Below, piece by piece: positions 43,764 through 52,243 of a DNA stretch of 64,000 nt. This DNA is from Kumtagia sp964244725 (GTDB taxonomy: Bacteria > Pseudomonadota > Alphaproteobacteria > Rhizobiales > Rhizobiaceae). The DNA lies in contig CAXTJQ010000002.1 in NCBI GenBank assembly GCA_964244725.1, forward strand, positions 248,001-312,000, written 5' to 3'. Below the pieces are notes generated by a model that was given only the letters and a program-made list of their open reading frames with translations, had not been told where the DNA came from and did no database searches. Position numbers and translations under genes: made by a program. Each line of letters begins with the position of its first letter. The first letter of the stretch is position 1.

Positions 43764-44516
43764 ATGAATTACTTCAGGAACGTCGTCTTCATCGCGGCGA
43801 TCGCGGGGCTCGTGGCCGGTCTGGCGATGGTCGTGATGCAGAGCTTCACAACCGATCCCCTGATTGCCCGGGCGGAGATTTACGAAAGAGCGGCGGGCGC
43901 GGGTCAGCCCGCCGACGATGGGCATGCGCACGACGCCACGGCGGCCGCCGAGGTTGACTCGGCGCACGACCACGACGCGGGCGGCTGGGCGCCGGCCGAT
44001 GGCTTCGAACGCAATGCCTACAATGTGGTCGTCAACCTCGTCGGCGCGGTCGGTTTCGGCCTCGTGCTCGTGGCCGCGTCGGAACTTGCCGGCGGCATCG
44101 GCGATTGGCGTCAGGGCCTTTATTGGGGGCTCGCCGGCTTCACGGTGTTCACGCTCGCTCCAGGCCTCGGACTTGCTCCAGAACTTCCGGCGATGCCCGC
44201 GGCCGATCTGTTCGCGCGGCAGGTCTGGTGGATCGGGACGGCGGTCGCCACGGCGGCGGCGCTATACCTCATCTTCCTGCGCAATTCCTTGGGGTTGGCC
44301 GTTGCGGGTATCGCTCTGCTCGTCGCGCCGCACGTCATCGGCGCGCCGCAGCCCGCGGACCATGCAACGCCAATTCCCGATGACCTGCACCACAGCTTCG
44401 TCATCGCTTCGACGCTGACCAATCTGGTGTTCTGGGTCTGTCTCGGCGCGGCTGTCAGCGCGGTCCGCGCCCGTTTCGCCGAACCGGTCGACGCCGCGCG
44501 CGGCAGCTTTGCCTGA
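43764..44516 (+). CDS. cbtA: Cobalt transporter subunit CbtA
   Basis: A 250-residue membrane protein with about five or six helices. The N-terminal helix (FRNVVFIAAIAGLVAGLAMV) is followed by a His/Asp-rich loop (DDGHAHDA, DSAHDHDAGGW, about 50-75) fitting metal capture; later helices include VGAVGFGLVLVAASELAGGI and the block YWGLAGFTVFTLAPGLGLAP, which is a family hallmark. The stop overlaps the cobU start region by 8 bp. Confidence 0.92.
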   Translation: MNYFRNVVFIAAIAGLVAGLAMVVMQSFTTDPLIARAEIYERAAGAGQPADDGHAHDATAAAEVDSAHDHDAGGWAPADGFERNAYNVVVNLVGAVGFGLVLVAASELAGGIGDWRQGLYWGLAGFTVFTLAPGLGLAPELPAMPAADLFARQVWWIGTAVATAAALYLIFLRNSLGLAVAGIALLVAPHVIGAPQPADHATPIPDDLHHSFVIASTLTNLVFWVCLGAAVSAVRARFAEPVDAARGSFA

Positions 44517-45024
44517 CGGACCAGGGCTGACGTTCATCCTTGGCGGCGCGCGCTCCGGCAAGAGCGCGCATGCCGAAGCGCTGGTCGTCAGAAGTCCCGC
44601 GCCGTGGCGCTATATCGCCACGGCGCAGGCGTTCGACGCCGAAATGACGGAGCGGATCGCCGTCCACCGCGAACGCCGGCGCAAAGGCTGGATGACGCTC
44701 GATGCGCCGCTCGATCTCACAGCAGCGCTCGACGCCGTCCCCGACCGGCATCCCATCCTGCTCGACTGCCTGACGCTCTGGCTTTCGAATCATCTGCTTG
44801 CGGAAAGCGATCTCGACGCCGAATGCGAAAAACTCGTTCGGATACTTGGGACGCCGCGCGGGCCGTGGTTTGTCGTGTCAAACGAGGTCGGGCTCGGCAT
44901 CGTCCCGGACAATGCGCTGGCGCGACGTTTCCGCGACGCCGCGGGCCGGCTGAACCAGCGGGTCGCGGCGATTGCCGGCCATGTGCTGTTTATGGTCGCC
45001 GGCCTGCCGCTTAAGGTGAAATGA
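44509..45024 (+). CDS. cobU: Adenosylcobinamide kinase / adenosylcobinamide-phosphate guanylyltransferase
   Basis: A 171-residue bifunctional enzyme (CobP in Pseudomonas denitrificans naming) that phosphorylates adenosylcobinamide and then attaches GMP for nucleotide-loop assembly. The P-loop GGARSGKSAHAE lies at about residue 12, the catalytic-His segment IAVHRERRRKGW at about 50, DCLTLWLSN at about 86 and VSNEVGLGIVP at about 123. Start is TTG 44509 inside the cbtA end; no ATG or GTG fits better. cobO follows directly. Confidence 0.92.
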   Translation: MPDGPGLTFILGGARSGKSAHAEALVVRSPAPWRYIATAQAFDAEMTERIAVHRERRRKGWMTLDAPLDLTAALDAVPDRHPILLDCLTLWLSNHLLAESDLDAECEKLVRILGTPRGPWFVVSNEVGLGIVPDNALARRFRDAAGRLNQRVAAIAGHVLFMVAGLPLKVK

Positions 45025-45636
45025 ATGACGATCGATGAGAAAGAAGCCGAGCGCCATAAGGCCAAGATGACCAGGCGCAAGGCGGTGCAGGACGCCGAGG
45101 TCGCCGGCAAGACCATTGAAAAAGGCCTTCTGATCGTCAACACGGGCCCGGGCAAGGGCAAGACCACAGCCGCGTTCGGCCTCGCGCTGCGCATGATCGG
45201 CTACGGCCGGCGGATCGGCATCGTGCAGTTCGTCAAAGGCGCCTGGCATACCGGAGAGAAAGACGCATTCGCCGCGTTCGGCGATCGGGTCGTCTGGCAC
45301 GCCATGGGCGAGGGGTTCACCTGGGAGACGCAGGACCTGGCGCGCGACATCGCGGCCGCGCAAACGGCCTGGGCCAAGGCGCGCGAGCTGATGGCCGATC
45401 CGGCGATCAGCCTCCTCGTGCTTGACGAACTCAACATCGCGCTGCGCTACGACTATCTGGATCTGACGATGGTGGTAGAGGCGCTGAAAGCGCGGCGGGA
45501 AGGTCTGCATGTGGTGGTCACTGGGCGCAACGCCAAGCCGGCCCTGGTCGAGGCGGCGGACCTCGTGACCGAGATGGGCGCGGTCAAGCACCACTTCGCG
45601 GCCGGCGTGAAGGCGCAGAAGGGGATTGAATTTTGA
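45025..45636 (+). CDS. cobO: Cob(I)yrinic acid a,c-diamide adenosyltransferase (CobA/CobO type)
   Basis: A 203-residue ATP:corrinoid adenosyltransferase that forms the Co-C bond of adenosylcobalamin. P-loop NTGPGKGKTTAAFGLALRMI lies at about residue 38; IGIVQFVKGAWHTGE at about 70; the Walker B-like LLVLDELNIALRYDYLDL at about 130; VTGRNAKPALVEAADLVTEM at about 165. Start is the ATG right after the cobU stop. Converges with cbiB (24 bp). Confidence 0.95.
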   Translation: MTIDEKEAERHKAKMTRRKAVQDAEVAGKTIEKGLLIVNTGPGKGKTTAAFGLALRMIGYGRRIGIVQFVKGAWHTGEKDAFAAFGDRVVWHAMGEGFTWETQDLARDIAAAQTAWAKARELMADPAISLLVLDELNIALRYDYLDLTMVVEALKARREGLHVVVTGRNAKPALVEAADLVTEMGAVKHHFAAGVKAQKGIEF

Positions 45637-45660
45637 TGCGGCATGCTCGGTTCTGGAGGC

Positions 45661-46629
45661 TCAGTTGAGCCAAACAATTGCGGTTGCCAACCCGGCCGCT
45701 GCGACCAGGATCGCGTCGGCGATCCAGTAGAGCCGCAGCGCGCGGCGGATGTCGGCGCTGGTCAGATCGCGGCGTCCGCCTTCGCCCATGAAGGCGAAGT
45801 CGCCCATGACGCCGTCGTAGGCGCGCGGACCGGCGATCGAGATGCCGAGGGCGCCGGCCATGGCGGCTTCCGGCCAGCCGGCATTGGGCGAACGGTGCAT
45901 GCGCGCATCCCGACGAATGGTTTTCCACGCCGCTTTCGGATCCGCGCCGCGCATCAACGCTGCCGCGAGCACGATGAGGATGCCGGTCAGCCTGGAAGCG
46001 GGCAGATTGATGAGGTCGTCAAAACGCGCCGACGCCCAGCCGAAGGCCTCATGGCGGGGGGTGCGATGGCCGATCATCGAATCGGCGGTATTGACCGCCT
46101 TGTAGGCCAGCGCGCCGCCGAGCCCGCCGGCCGCCATCCAGATTGCCGGAGCGACGACGCCGTCGGAAAAATTCTCGGCCAGGCTCTCGATCGCCGCGCG
46201 GCAGACGGCGGCTTCATCCAATTGATCCGGGTCGCGGCCGACGATCATCGACACAGCCTTGCGTCCGGCGACAACGCCGTCGCCATCGAGAGCGTCGGCC
46301 ACGGCCTTGACATGGCTGGCGAGGCTGCGCTGAGCGATCAGGCTGCTGCCCAGAAGGGCGGTCGCGACGATGCCGAAGGGGATGGGGACCAGGGTCGTCT
46401 CGATCAGGAAACCCACGAGGGCGCTGGCGAGAACGAGAAAAGTCGCCGCCACGACGCCCATCGCGCGCCGCATGGCGTTCGATGACGCCGGACAGTTGAG
46501 CAGGCGGTCCAGCCATGCGATCAGCGTGCCGATCCAGATGACCGGGTGGCCGAGGGCGCGCACAAGCCGCTCGGGATAGCCGAAAGCGAGTTCCAACAGC
46601 AGCGACAGGAAAGCGAGCGGAACGGACAT
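45661..46629 (-). CDS. cbiB: Adenosylcobinamide-phosphate synthase CbiB
   Basis: A 322-residue membrane enzyme (CobD in P. denitrificans naming) that joins aminopropanol (phosphate) to adenosylcobyric acid. It has several hydrophobic helices and the family blocks GYPERLVRALGHPVIWIGTL (about 18), LAENFSDGVVAPAIWMAAGG (about 155), KAVNTADSMIGHRTPRHEAF (about 178) and DARMHRSPNAGWPEAAMAGA (about 240). Its start ATG shares the sequence CATG with that of the divergent cobC, so there is no intergenic space. Confidence 0.94.
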   Translation of the reverse strand: MSVPLAFLSLLLELAFGYPERLVRALGHPVIWIGTLIAWLDRLLNCPASSNAMRRAMGVVAATFLVLASALVGFLIETTLVPIPFGIVATALLGSSLIAQRSLASHVKAVADALDGDGVVAGRKAVSMIVGRDPDQLDEAAVCRAAIESLAENFSDGVVAPAIWMAAGGLGGALAYKAVNTADSMIGHRTPRHEAFGWASARFDDLINLPASRLTGILIVLAAALMRGADPKAAWKTIRRDARMHRSPNAGWPEAAMAGALGISIAGPRAYDGVMGDFAFMGEGGRRDLTSADIRRALRLYWIADAILVAAAGLATAIVWLN

Positions 46630-47686
46630 GACGGTTTTTGAGACGGCGGCTGGCGGACGAATCGGCGATCACGGCGGCAGCATCGGCCGGGCGCGCGCCT
46701 TGTTTCCGCATGCGCCCGAACCCTGGGTCGATCTTTCGACCGGGATCAACCCGCACCCCTATCCGCTTTTCGAGCTGCCCGCCACCGTTTACACCCGTCT
46801 GCCGGAGCCCGGACGCGCCGAGGAATTGCGGCGAGCGGCCCGGGCCTGTTACGAAGTACCGCCAGACGGGGGCATCGTCGCGGCGCCCGGCACGCAGATC
46901 CTGTTGCCTCAGGCGATGGCGCTCGTGCCGCCCGGTACGGCGAAGATCCTTGGCCCGACCTATGCCGAGCATGCGCGCGCCGCAACGCTCGTCGGGCACC
47001 GGGTCGAGACGGTGAGCGACGTCGCGGCCTTGGCCGATGCCGATCTCGCCGTCGTCGTCAATCCGAACAATCCGGACGGTCGCGTCACGCCCCGCGCCGA
47101 CCTGCTCGATCTGGCGCGCGAATTGGTGCAGAAAGGCGGCTTGCTGGTGGTCGACGAAGCCTTCATGGATGTCGGCCCGGACGTGCAATCCGTTTGTCGG
47201 GATGCCGGGATGCCGGGCTTGGTCGTATTGCGGTCGTTCGGCAAGTTCTTCGGGCTCGCCGGCGTCCGCCTGGGGTTTGCGCTGGCCGAGCGCGGCATCG
47301 CCCGGCGGCTCGATGACGGGTTCGGTCCGTGGGCCGTCAGCGGACCGGCGCTCGAATACGGGATTCGCGCTCTGGGCGACCGATCCTGGCAGGCCTCGAT
47401 GCGCAATCGACTGCGAGGAGAGGTCGAGCGGCTGGATGCGGTGTTCGGCGCTGTCGGCGTCAAGGTGTCCGGCGGGACCGATCTGTTCCGCTTCATCGAA
47501 GATCGGCGCGCCGCCGGCCTGTTCGAAGCGCTCGGGCAGGCCGGGATTGCGACGCGACGTTTTTCCTGGAGTTCGGCCGCGCTGCGCTGCGGGCTTCCGG
47601 GCAACGAAGCCGACTGGCGCAGGCTGGAGCGCGCGCTTGGCGCTTGGCAAAACGGTGACCGGCGCGAAAAGGAGAGTATTGCATGA
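46628..47686 (+). CDS. cobC: Threonine-phosphate decarboxylase
   Basis: A 352-residue PLP enzyme of the histidinol-phosphate aminotransferase fold that supplies (R)-1-amino-2-propanol phosphate to CbiB. HGGSIGRARALFPHAPEPWV and DLSTGINPHPYP are family openings; NPNNPDGRV (about 143), VDEAFMDVGP (about 176) and the PLP Lys in VLRSFGKFFGLAGVRLGFAL (about 200) follow. Its ATG overlaps that of divergent cbiB by 2 bp, and its stop overlaps the next gene by 4 bp (ATGA). Confidence 0.93.
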   Translation: MTVFETAAGGRIGDHGGSIGRARALFPHAPEPWVDLSTGINPHPYPLFELPATVYTRLPEPGRAEELRRAARACYEVPPDGGIVAAPGTQILLPQAMALVPPGTAKILGPTYAEHARAATLVGHRVETVSDVAALADADLAVVVNPNNPDGRVTPRADLLDLARELVQKGGLLVVDEAFMDVGPDVQSVCRDAGMPGLVVLRSFGKFFGLAGVRLGFALAERGIARRLDDGFGPWAVSGPALEYGIRALGDRSWQASMRNRLRGEVERLDAVFGAVGVKVSGGTDLFRFIEDRRAAGLFEALGQAGIATRRFSWSSAALRCGLPGNEADWRRLERALGAWQNGDRREKESIA

Positions 47687-48192
47687 TCTATGTTTGCTCA
47701 CTGGCCAGGATCGGCGAAGTCGTCGAGCGCACCGGCGCCGAACGGCTGCTGTCGCTGCTTGCGGAGGGTACGGCGATCACGAGGCCCGCGGCGATCGCCG
47801 CGGACGGCCATCTGGTGCTGTCGCTGCATGATATCGCGGAGGCGCAGGACGGCCTGACCATGCCCGGCCGAGAGCACGTCGAGGCGCTGCTGGCATTCGC
47901 GCGGACGTGGAACCGGGCAAAACCGCTCGTCATCAATTGCTATGCCGGCATCAGCCGCTCGACGGCCTCGGCCTATATCATCGCGGCGGCGCTCGCGCCC
48001 GAACGCGACGAGTTGGAGCTGGCGCGGACGCTGCGCGGCCTGTCGCCATCGGCCACGCCAAATCCGAGACTGATCGCGATCGCCGACGATATGCTCGGCC
48101 GGGACGGCCGAATGATCACGGCGATCGCCTCGATCGGACGCGGCGCTGACGCCTATGAGGGTGCGCCGTTCGCGCTCCAGATCGACGTGTGA
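47683..48192 (+). CDS. Tyrosine-phosphatase-like protein coupled to cobC
   Basis: A 169-residue cytoplasmic protein with the phosphatase loop INCYAGISRSTASAYIIAAA (C-x5-R, about 85-104), as in dual-specificity phosphatases. The general acid may be an Asp ahead of it (SLHDIAEAQDG). It overlaps cobC by 4 bp and so is made with a corrinoid enzyme. By context it might dephosphorylate a cobalamin precursor or nucleotide, but no role is known. Six bases separate it from the convergent creatininase gene. Confidence 0.85.
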   Translation: MIYVCSLARIGEVVERTGAERLLSLLAEGTAITRPAAIAADGHLVLSLHDIAEAQDGLTMPGREHVEALLAFARTWNRAKPLVINCYAGISRSTASAYIIAAALAPERDELELARTLRGLSPSATPNPRLIAIADDMLGRDGRMITAIASIGRGADAYEGAPFALQIDV

Positions 48193-48198
48193 GAGGCC

Positions 48199-48999
48199 CT
48201 ATGGAAGATAGTCCTCGAGCGCGATGCCGCGCACGTCACGAAGCAGCGTGATGAAACCGTCCGCCTGATGCTCGGCGGTCAGCCGCCCCTTTTCGGCCGT
48301 GGCGATCGCGGCGTTGCCGACCGCGCCGTGCGGGTTCAGGTCGGACGCGATCCAGGCGAAGGCGTGCGTGCCGGTGTGGCGCAGCAACGCTAAATCGTTT
48401 TCGGCGGCGGCGACGCGCGATTTGAAGTTCCGCGCTTGCGTCATGTCGACGAGGTCGGGGCGAAAATGCAGCATCAGCGACGTCTCGACATCGCCGCCAT
48501 GGATGCCGTGCCGATCTTCGAGTTCCGGATACATGCCGGCCGGCCGGCCGAAGCGCTGCCAGCTCGTCTTCACCGCCAGCATCCCGAACCGGACACGCAA
48601 TTCGCGCGTGACGATGCCCATGATCTCCTCGTTGCCGCCGTGCGAGTTGACGACGACGAGTTTTTTGACGCCCGCGCGGGCGATGGAAACGCCGAGTTCC
48701 GTCCATGCCTCGATCAGCACCGTCGCCGGTAGGGTCAGCGTCCCAAGCGCGTGAAGATGCTCGTTCGACTTCCCGACCGCCTGGATCGGCAGGATGCGGA
48801 TGTCGAGGTCGTCCGGCAGCCGGGCGATTACGCTTTCCAGCATGCCCTGCATGATCGACGTGTCGGTCGAAACCGGCAAATGCGGGCCATGCTGCTCGAT
48901 CGCCGCCACCGGCAGGATGGCGATCGTCGACTCAGGGTCGATGCCCGCATACTCGGTCGTTCGATAGTCGCCCCACCAGACGCGTCTTTTGCCATCCAT
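48199..48999 (-). CDS. Creatininase family protein
   Basis: A 266-residue metal-dependent amidohydrolase. Ligand motifs of the family: AIEQHGPHLPVSTDTSIMQG (Glu/His/Asp, about residue 33-52), VVNSHGGNEEIMGIVTRELR (His, about 116), GIHGGDVETSLML (Glu, about 165). The family contains creatininase and amidases such as those for formamidopyrimidines and mycofactocin precursors. It starts 5 bp after the RidA gene. I placed the start at ATG 48999; the very long open frame continuing to 50580 is a shadow of the transporter gene. Confidence 0.88.
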   Translation of the reverse strand: MDGKRRVWWGDYRTTEYAGIDPESTIAILPVAAIEQHGPHLPVSTDTSIMQGMLESVIARLPDDLDIRILPIQAVGKSNEHLHALGTLTLPATVLIEAWTELGVSIARAGVKKLVVVNSHGGNEEIMGIVTRELRVRFGMLAVKTSWQRFGRPAGMYPELEDRHGIHGGDVETSLMLHFRPDLVDMTQARNFKSRVAAAENDLALLRHTGTHAFAWIASDLNPHGAVGNAAIATAEKGRLTAEHQADGFITLLRDVRGIALEDYLP

Positions 49000-49004
49000 G
49001 TCGT

Positions 49005-49388
49005 TCACCCCGCCGCCGTTGCTTCGACCTCGACCTTGAACTCCGGCCGCGTGAATCCGGAGACGATCACCAGGGTCGAGGCTGGCGGATTGTCCGCGAA
49101 CAGCCTGTCGCGCACCGCCATGTAGGCTGGCATGTGCGCTCGCTCGGTCACGAAGGCGTTGATGCGGACGACGTTGGCGAGCGTCATCGACGACTCGCGA
49201 AGAATGGCGTCGATGTTGGCGAAGCAGATTTCGGCCTGTGCCCCCGCATCCTCGGGAACCATGTCGTCCGGCCCGATCCCCAATTGTCCGGAGCAAAGCA
49301 CGAGGCGCTGGCCTGGCGGGATTTCGACGCCATGACTGTAGCGCGCGAAGGGCGGACGTATCGACTTCGGCGAGAGCGAGTTGAACAA
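49005..49388 (-). CDS. RidA (YjgF/UK114) family protein
   Basis: A 127-residue trimeric enamine/imine deaminase-like protein. Seen: VLCSGQLGIGPDDMVPEDAG, AEICFANIDAILRESSMTLA, VVRINAFVTERAHMPAYMAV and the C-terminal substrate Arg in VSGFTRPEFKVEVEATA (RidA has RxxLP/ARxxF-like). The start is a TTG, with GGAGG 6 nt upstream; the frame opens further to 49532, but no ribosome site fits there. It often partners amidohydrolases in pyrimidine or amino-acid breakdown (as RutC does). Confidence 0.88.
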   Translation of the reverse strand: MFNSLSPKSIRPPFARYSHGVEIPPGQRLVLCSGQLGIGPDDMVPEDAGAQAEICFANIDAILRESSMTLANVVRINAFVTERAHMPAYMAVRDRLFADNPPASTLVIVSGFTRPEFKVEVEATAAG

Positions 49389-49530
49389 AGTTAACCTCCA
49401 TCCCCGGCTGATGTTTATGTCGCCCGACCCGTTGCCGCAAGCGGTGTGCGCAACCGTCAGGCAGCAATGGACAGGCGCTTGAAAAATATGCACGATGAAT
49501 CGGATCAAAAAATCCTTGAGGGGTCTCGGC

Positions 49531-50535
49531 ATGAAAAAGCAGTTTTCGAAATTGTCGCTTTCGGTTGGCGCGCTGGCGCTGCTCTCCTCCGGCGCGCTGG
49601 CGGCCGAAAAAGTGACCTACATGACCAACTGGCTCGCCCAGGCCGAGCACGGCGGCTATTATCAGGCGGTCGCTGACGGCACTTACGCCGCCTGCGGTCT
49701 CGACGTGACGATCATGCAGGGCGGCCCGCAGGTCAGCGGCCGGCCGCTGCTGCTCGCCGGCAAGATCGACTTCTACATGGGCGGCAACATGCTGCAGGCC
49801 TTCGACGCGGTGAACCAGAACATCCCGGTCGTCGTCGTCGCCGGCGATTTCCAGAAGGAGCCGCAGGTCCTGATGACCCATCCGGGCGAGGGGCTGGACA
49901 AATGGGAGGACGTGAAGAGCGCCGAGCAGTTCATCATCGGCGACGAAGGCTTTCAGACGTATTTCCAGTGGCTGATCACGGAGTTCGGCTTCGACGGCGG
50001 CAAGCGCGTCCCCTACACCTTCAATCCGGCGCCGTTCATCGCCAATCCGAAGTCCGTGCAACAGGGCTACATCACGTCCGAGCCTCTCGCCGTGGAGAAT
50101 GAGGGCAAGTTCAAGCCCAACCTTTTCCTGCTCGCCGACTATGGCTTCAGCACCTATTCGACAACGATCGAGACGATGCAGAAGACGGTGGACGAGCGGC
50201 CGGAAGTCGTGAAGTGCTTCGTCGAGAGCTCCGCCAAGGGCTGGTACAATTATCTCTATGGCGACAACAAAGCCGCCAACGAAATGATCAAGAAGGACAA
50301 TCCCGACATCAACGACGAGCAGATCGCCTTCTCGATCGAAAAGCTGAAGGAATACGGCATCGTCGATTCGGGCGACACCGAGAAGCTTGGCATCGGCGCG
50401 ATGAGCGACGAACGGATGAAGAGTTTCTACGACACGATGGTCAAGGCCAAGGTGCTGCCGGAGGGGATCGACATCAAGAAGGCCTATACGCTGGCCTTCG
50501 TGAACAAGGGCGTCGGCATTGACCTGAAGAAATAG
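49531..50535 (+). CDS. ABC transporter substrate-binding protein, NMT1/THI5-like
   Basis: A 334-residue periplasmic binding protein. Residues 1-25 are a signal peptide (SVGALALLSSGALAAEKVTY). The NMT1/THI5 fold is shown by YMTNWLAQAEHGGYYQAVAD (about 30-49), the GGPQVSGRPLLLAGKIDFYM loop and the FQTYFQWLITEFGFDGGKRV block. Members bind thiamin pyrimidine precursors, taurine or other small heterocycles. GAGGGG precedes ATG 49531; the in-frame ATG at 49495 would add 12 residues before the signal. Confidence 0.9.
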   Translation: MKKQFSKLSLSVGALALLSSGALAAEKVTYMTNWLAQAEHGGYYQAVADGTYAACGLDVTIMQGGPQVSGRPLLLAGKIDFYMGGNMLQAFDAVNQNIPVVVVAGDFQKEPQVLMTHPGEGLDKWEDVKSAEQFIIGDEGFQTYFQWLITEFGFDGGKRVPYTFNPAPFIANPKSVQQGYITSEPLAVENEGKFKPNLFLLADYGFSTYSTTIETMQKTVDERPEVVKCFVESSAKGWYNYLYGDNKAANEMIKKDNPDINDEQIAFSIEKLKEYGIVDSGDTEKLGIGAMSDERMKSFYDTMVKAKVLPEGIDIKKAYTLAFVNKGVGIDLKK

Positions 50536-50550
50536 GCCGGTCGCGACCGC

Positions 50551-51375
50551 GTGCAGCAGCAGGCCCATGCCGAACGGCATGACATCGCGGGCGGGAAACC
50601 GCTCCTGATGTTGCGCGGCATAGGCAAGACCTTCTCCAACGGCGTCACGGCGCTTCGCGACGCCAACCTGACGCTCAACGAGGGCGATTTCCTCAGCCTG
50701 CTCGGGCCGTCCGGATGCGGCAAATCCACCGCCCTGCGGATCATCGCCGGGCTGTCGATGCCGACCTCGGGCATGCTCGACTGGCGCGGCGGCGGCAATT
50801 CCGGCCGCTCGGCCATTGGCTTCGTGTTTCAGGAGCCGACGCTGCTGCCCTGGGCAAACGTTTTCGACAACATCTGGCTGCCGCTGCGCCTCAAGGGTAT
50901 TTCGCGCGCGCGGGCGGAGCCCGCCATCCTGCAGTTGCTGGAGCGTGTGCGCCTGACCGGCTTCGAAAGGGCCATGCCGCGCGAACTGTCCGGCGGCATG
51001 AAGATGCGCGTCTCGATCGCGCGCGGACTGATGACAAAACCGCGGCTACTCCTGATGGACGAGCCCTTCGCCGCGCTCGACGAGATCACGCGCTTCCGGC
51101 TGAACAACGATCTGCTCGAACTGTGGCAAGACGAGCGCTTCACGGTCGTCTTCGTCACGCACAGCGTATTCGAAAGCGTCTTTCTTTCCAACCGCATCGC
51201 CGTCATGGCGGCGCGGCCGGGCAGGGTGTTCCGGGAACTGGCGGTCGATGCGCCCTATCCGCGCGACGAGGCGTTCCGCACCTCGCCGGAATACGCCGCG
51301 CAATGCCGGCACGCGTCGGACGTGCTCGCCGACGCGATCAGTGCGACTGCCGGCGGCGCCTATGACGGTCATTGA
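50551..51375 (+). CDS. ABC transporter ATPase (nitrate/taurine/thiamin-precursor type)
   Basis: A 274-residue ATPase. Walker A GPSGCGKSTALRIIAGL (about residue 51), Q-loop FVFQEPTLLPWANVFDNI (about 91), signature LSGGMKMRVSIARGL (about 145), Walker B LLLMDEPFAALDEITRFRLN (about 167) and H-loop VFVTHSVFESVFLSNRIAVM. The start GTG 50551 has no clear ribosome site; ATG 50608 is an alternative close to the domain start. Overlaps the permease gene by 14 bp. Confidence 0.92.
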   Translation: MQQQAHAERHDIAGGKPLLMLRGIGKTFSNGVTALRDANLTLNEGDFLSLLGPSGCGKSTALRIIAGLSMPTSGMLDWRGGGNSGRSAIGFVFQEPTLLPWANVFDNIWLPLRLKGISRARAEPAILQLLERVRLTGFERAMPRELSGGMKMRVSIARGLMTKPRLLLMDEPFAALDEITRFRLNNDLLELWQDERFTVVFVTHSVFESVFLSNRIAVMAARPGRVFRELAVDAPYPRDEAFRTSPEYAAQCRHASDVLADAISATAGGAYDGH

Positions 51376-52216
51376 GACGGCGCAGCGCGTCCTGCTCGAC
51401 GCCGAGGAGTCGCGTCGATTGCGTACCGCGCGGCTTGAGAGAATCGGTCGCTGGGTGCTGCCGATAGCCATCATGGTGCTGGCGATCGCGGGCTGGGACC
51501 GCATCTGCGTCTGGAACGAAATTCCGCAATACATCCTGCCGAGACCCGGCGTCGTGCTGGATACGCTCTTCAAGGATGCCGGACTTCTCTTTTCGTCCCT
51601 GCTGGTGACCTTGCGGATCACGTTCCTCGGCCTCGCCCTCGCCGTCTTCGGCGGTGTTGGGCTCGCGATCCTGTTCGCGCAGTCGAAATGGATCGAGATG
51701 TCGTTCTTTCCGTTCGCGATCGTGCTGCAGGTCACGCCCATCGTCGCGATCTTCCCGCTGATCAACATCTACATCGACAACCAGACCGCCAAGCTGCTGC
51801 TCTGCTCGTGGATCGTCGCATTCTTCCCGATCCTATCCAACACGACGCTCGGGCTGAACTCGGTCGACCGCAACCTGATCGACCTGTTCCGGCTCAACGG
51901 CGCCTCGCGCTGGCAGCAATTGCGCTATCTGCGCCTGCCGGCGGCGATGCCCTATTTTCTCGGCGGCCTCAAGATCGCGGGCGGATTGTCGCTGATCGGC
52001 GCGGTGGTGGCGGAGTTCGTCGCTGGCTCCGGCGGACAGTCGTCAGGGCTCGCATCGAGGATCATCGAGGCCGGCTATCGTCTGAACGCGCCAAGGCTTT
52101 TCGCCGCGTTGTTCCTGATATCGTTCACCGGCATCTTGATCTTCCTGGCGCTGACGCTGATCTCGCACCTGATCCTGCGCCGCTGGCACGAGAGCGCGAT
52201 GCGGACGGATGGATGA
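51362..52216 (+). CDS. ABC transporter permease (nitrate/taurine/thiamin-precursor type)
   Basis: A 284-residue inner-membrane permease of the BPD_transp_1 class with six helices. IAIMVLAIAGWDRICVWNEI (about 36-55) is the first helix and LPRPGVVLDTL follows; the coupling EAA loop is LFRLNGASRWQQLRYLRLPA (about 180-199). It completes the transporter with the two genes before it. The gap to the amidohydrolase is 27 bp. Confidence 0.92.
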   Translation: MTVIETAQRVLLDAEESRRLRTARLERIGRWVLPIAIMVLAIAGWDRICVWNEIPQYILPRPGVVLDTLFKDAGLLFSSLLVTLRITFLGLALAVFGGVGLAILFAQSKWIEMSFFPFAIVLQVTPIVAIFPLINIYIDNQTAKLLLCSWIVAFFPILSNTTLGLNSVDRNLIDLFRLNGASRWQQLRYLRLPAAMPYFLGGLKIAGGLSLIGAVVAEFVAGSGGQSSGLASRIIEAGYRLNAPRLFAALFLISFTGILIFLALTLISHLILRRWHESAMRTDG

Positions 52217-52243
52217 GGATGGGCAACGTGCTATCGCGATGAC

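Noticed and set aside
49532..50580. Minus-strand frame continuing from the creatininase gene across RidA and the transporter gene
   Set aside because: It would make a 793-residue protein; only the last 266 codons have family sequence, and the rest lies antisense to real genes.
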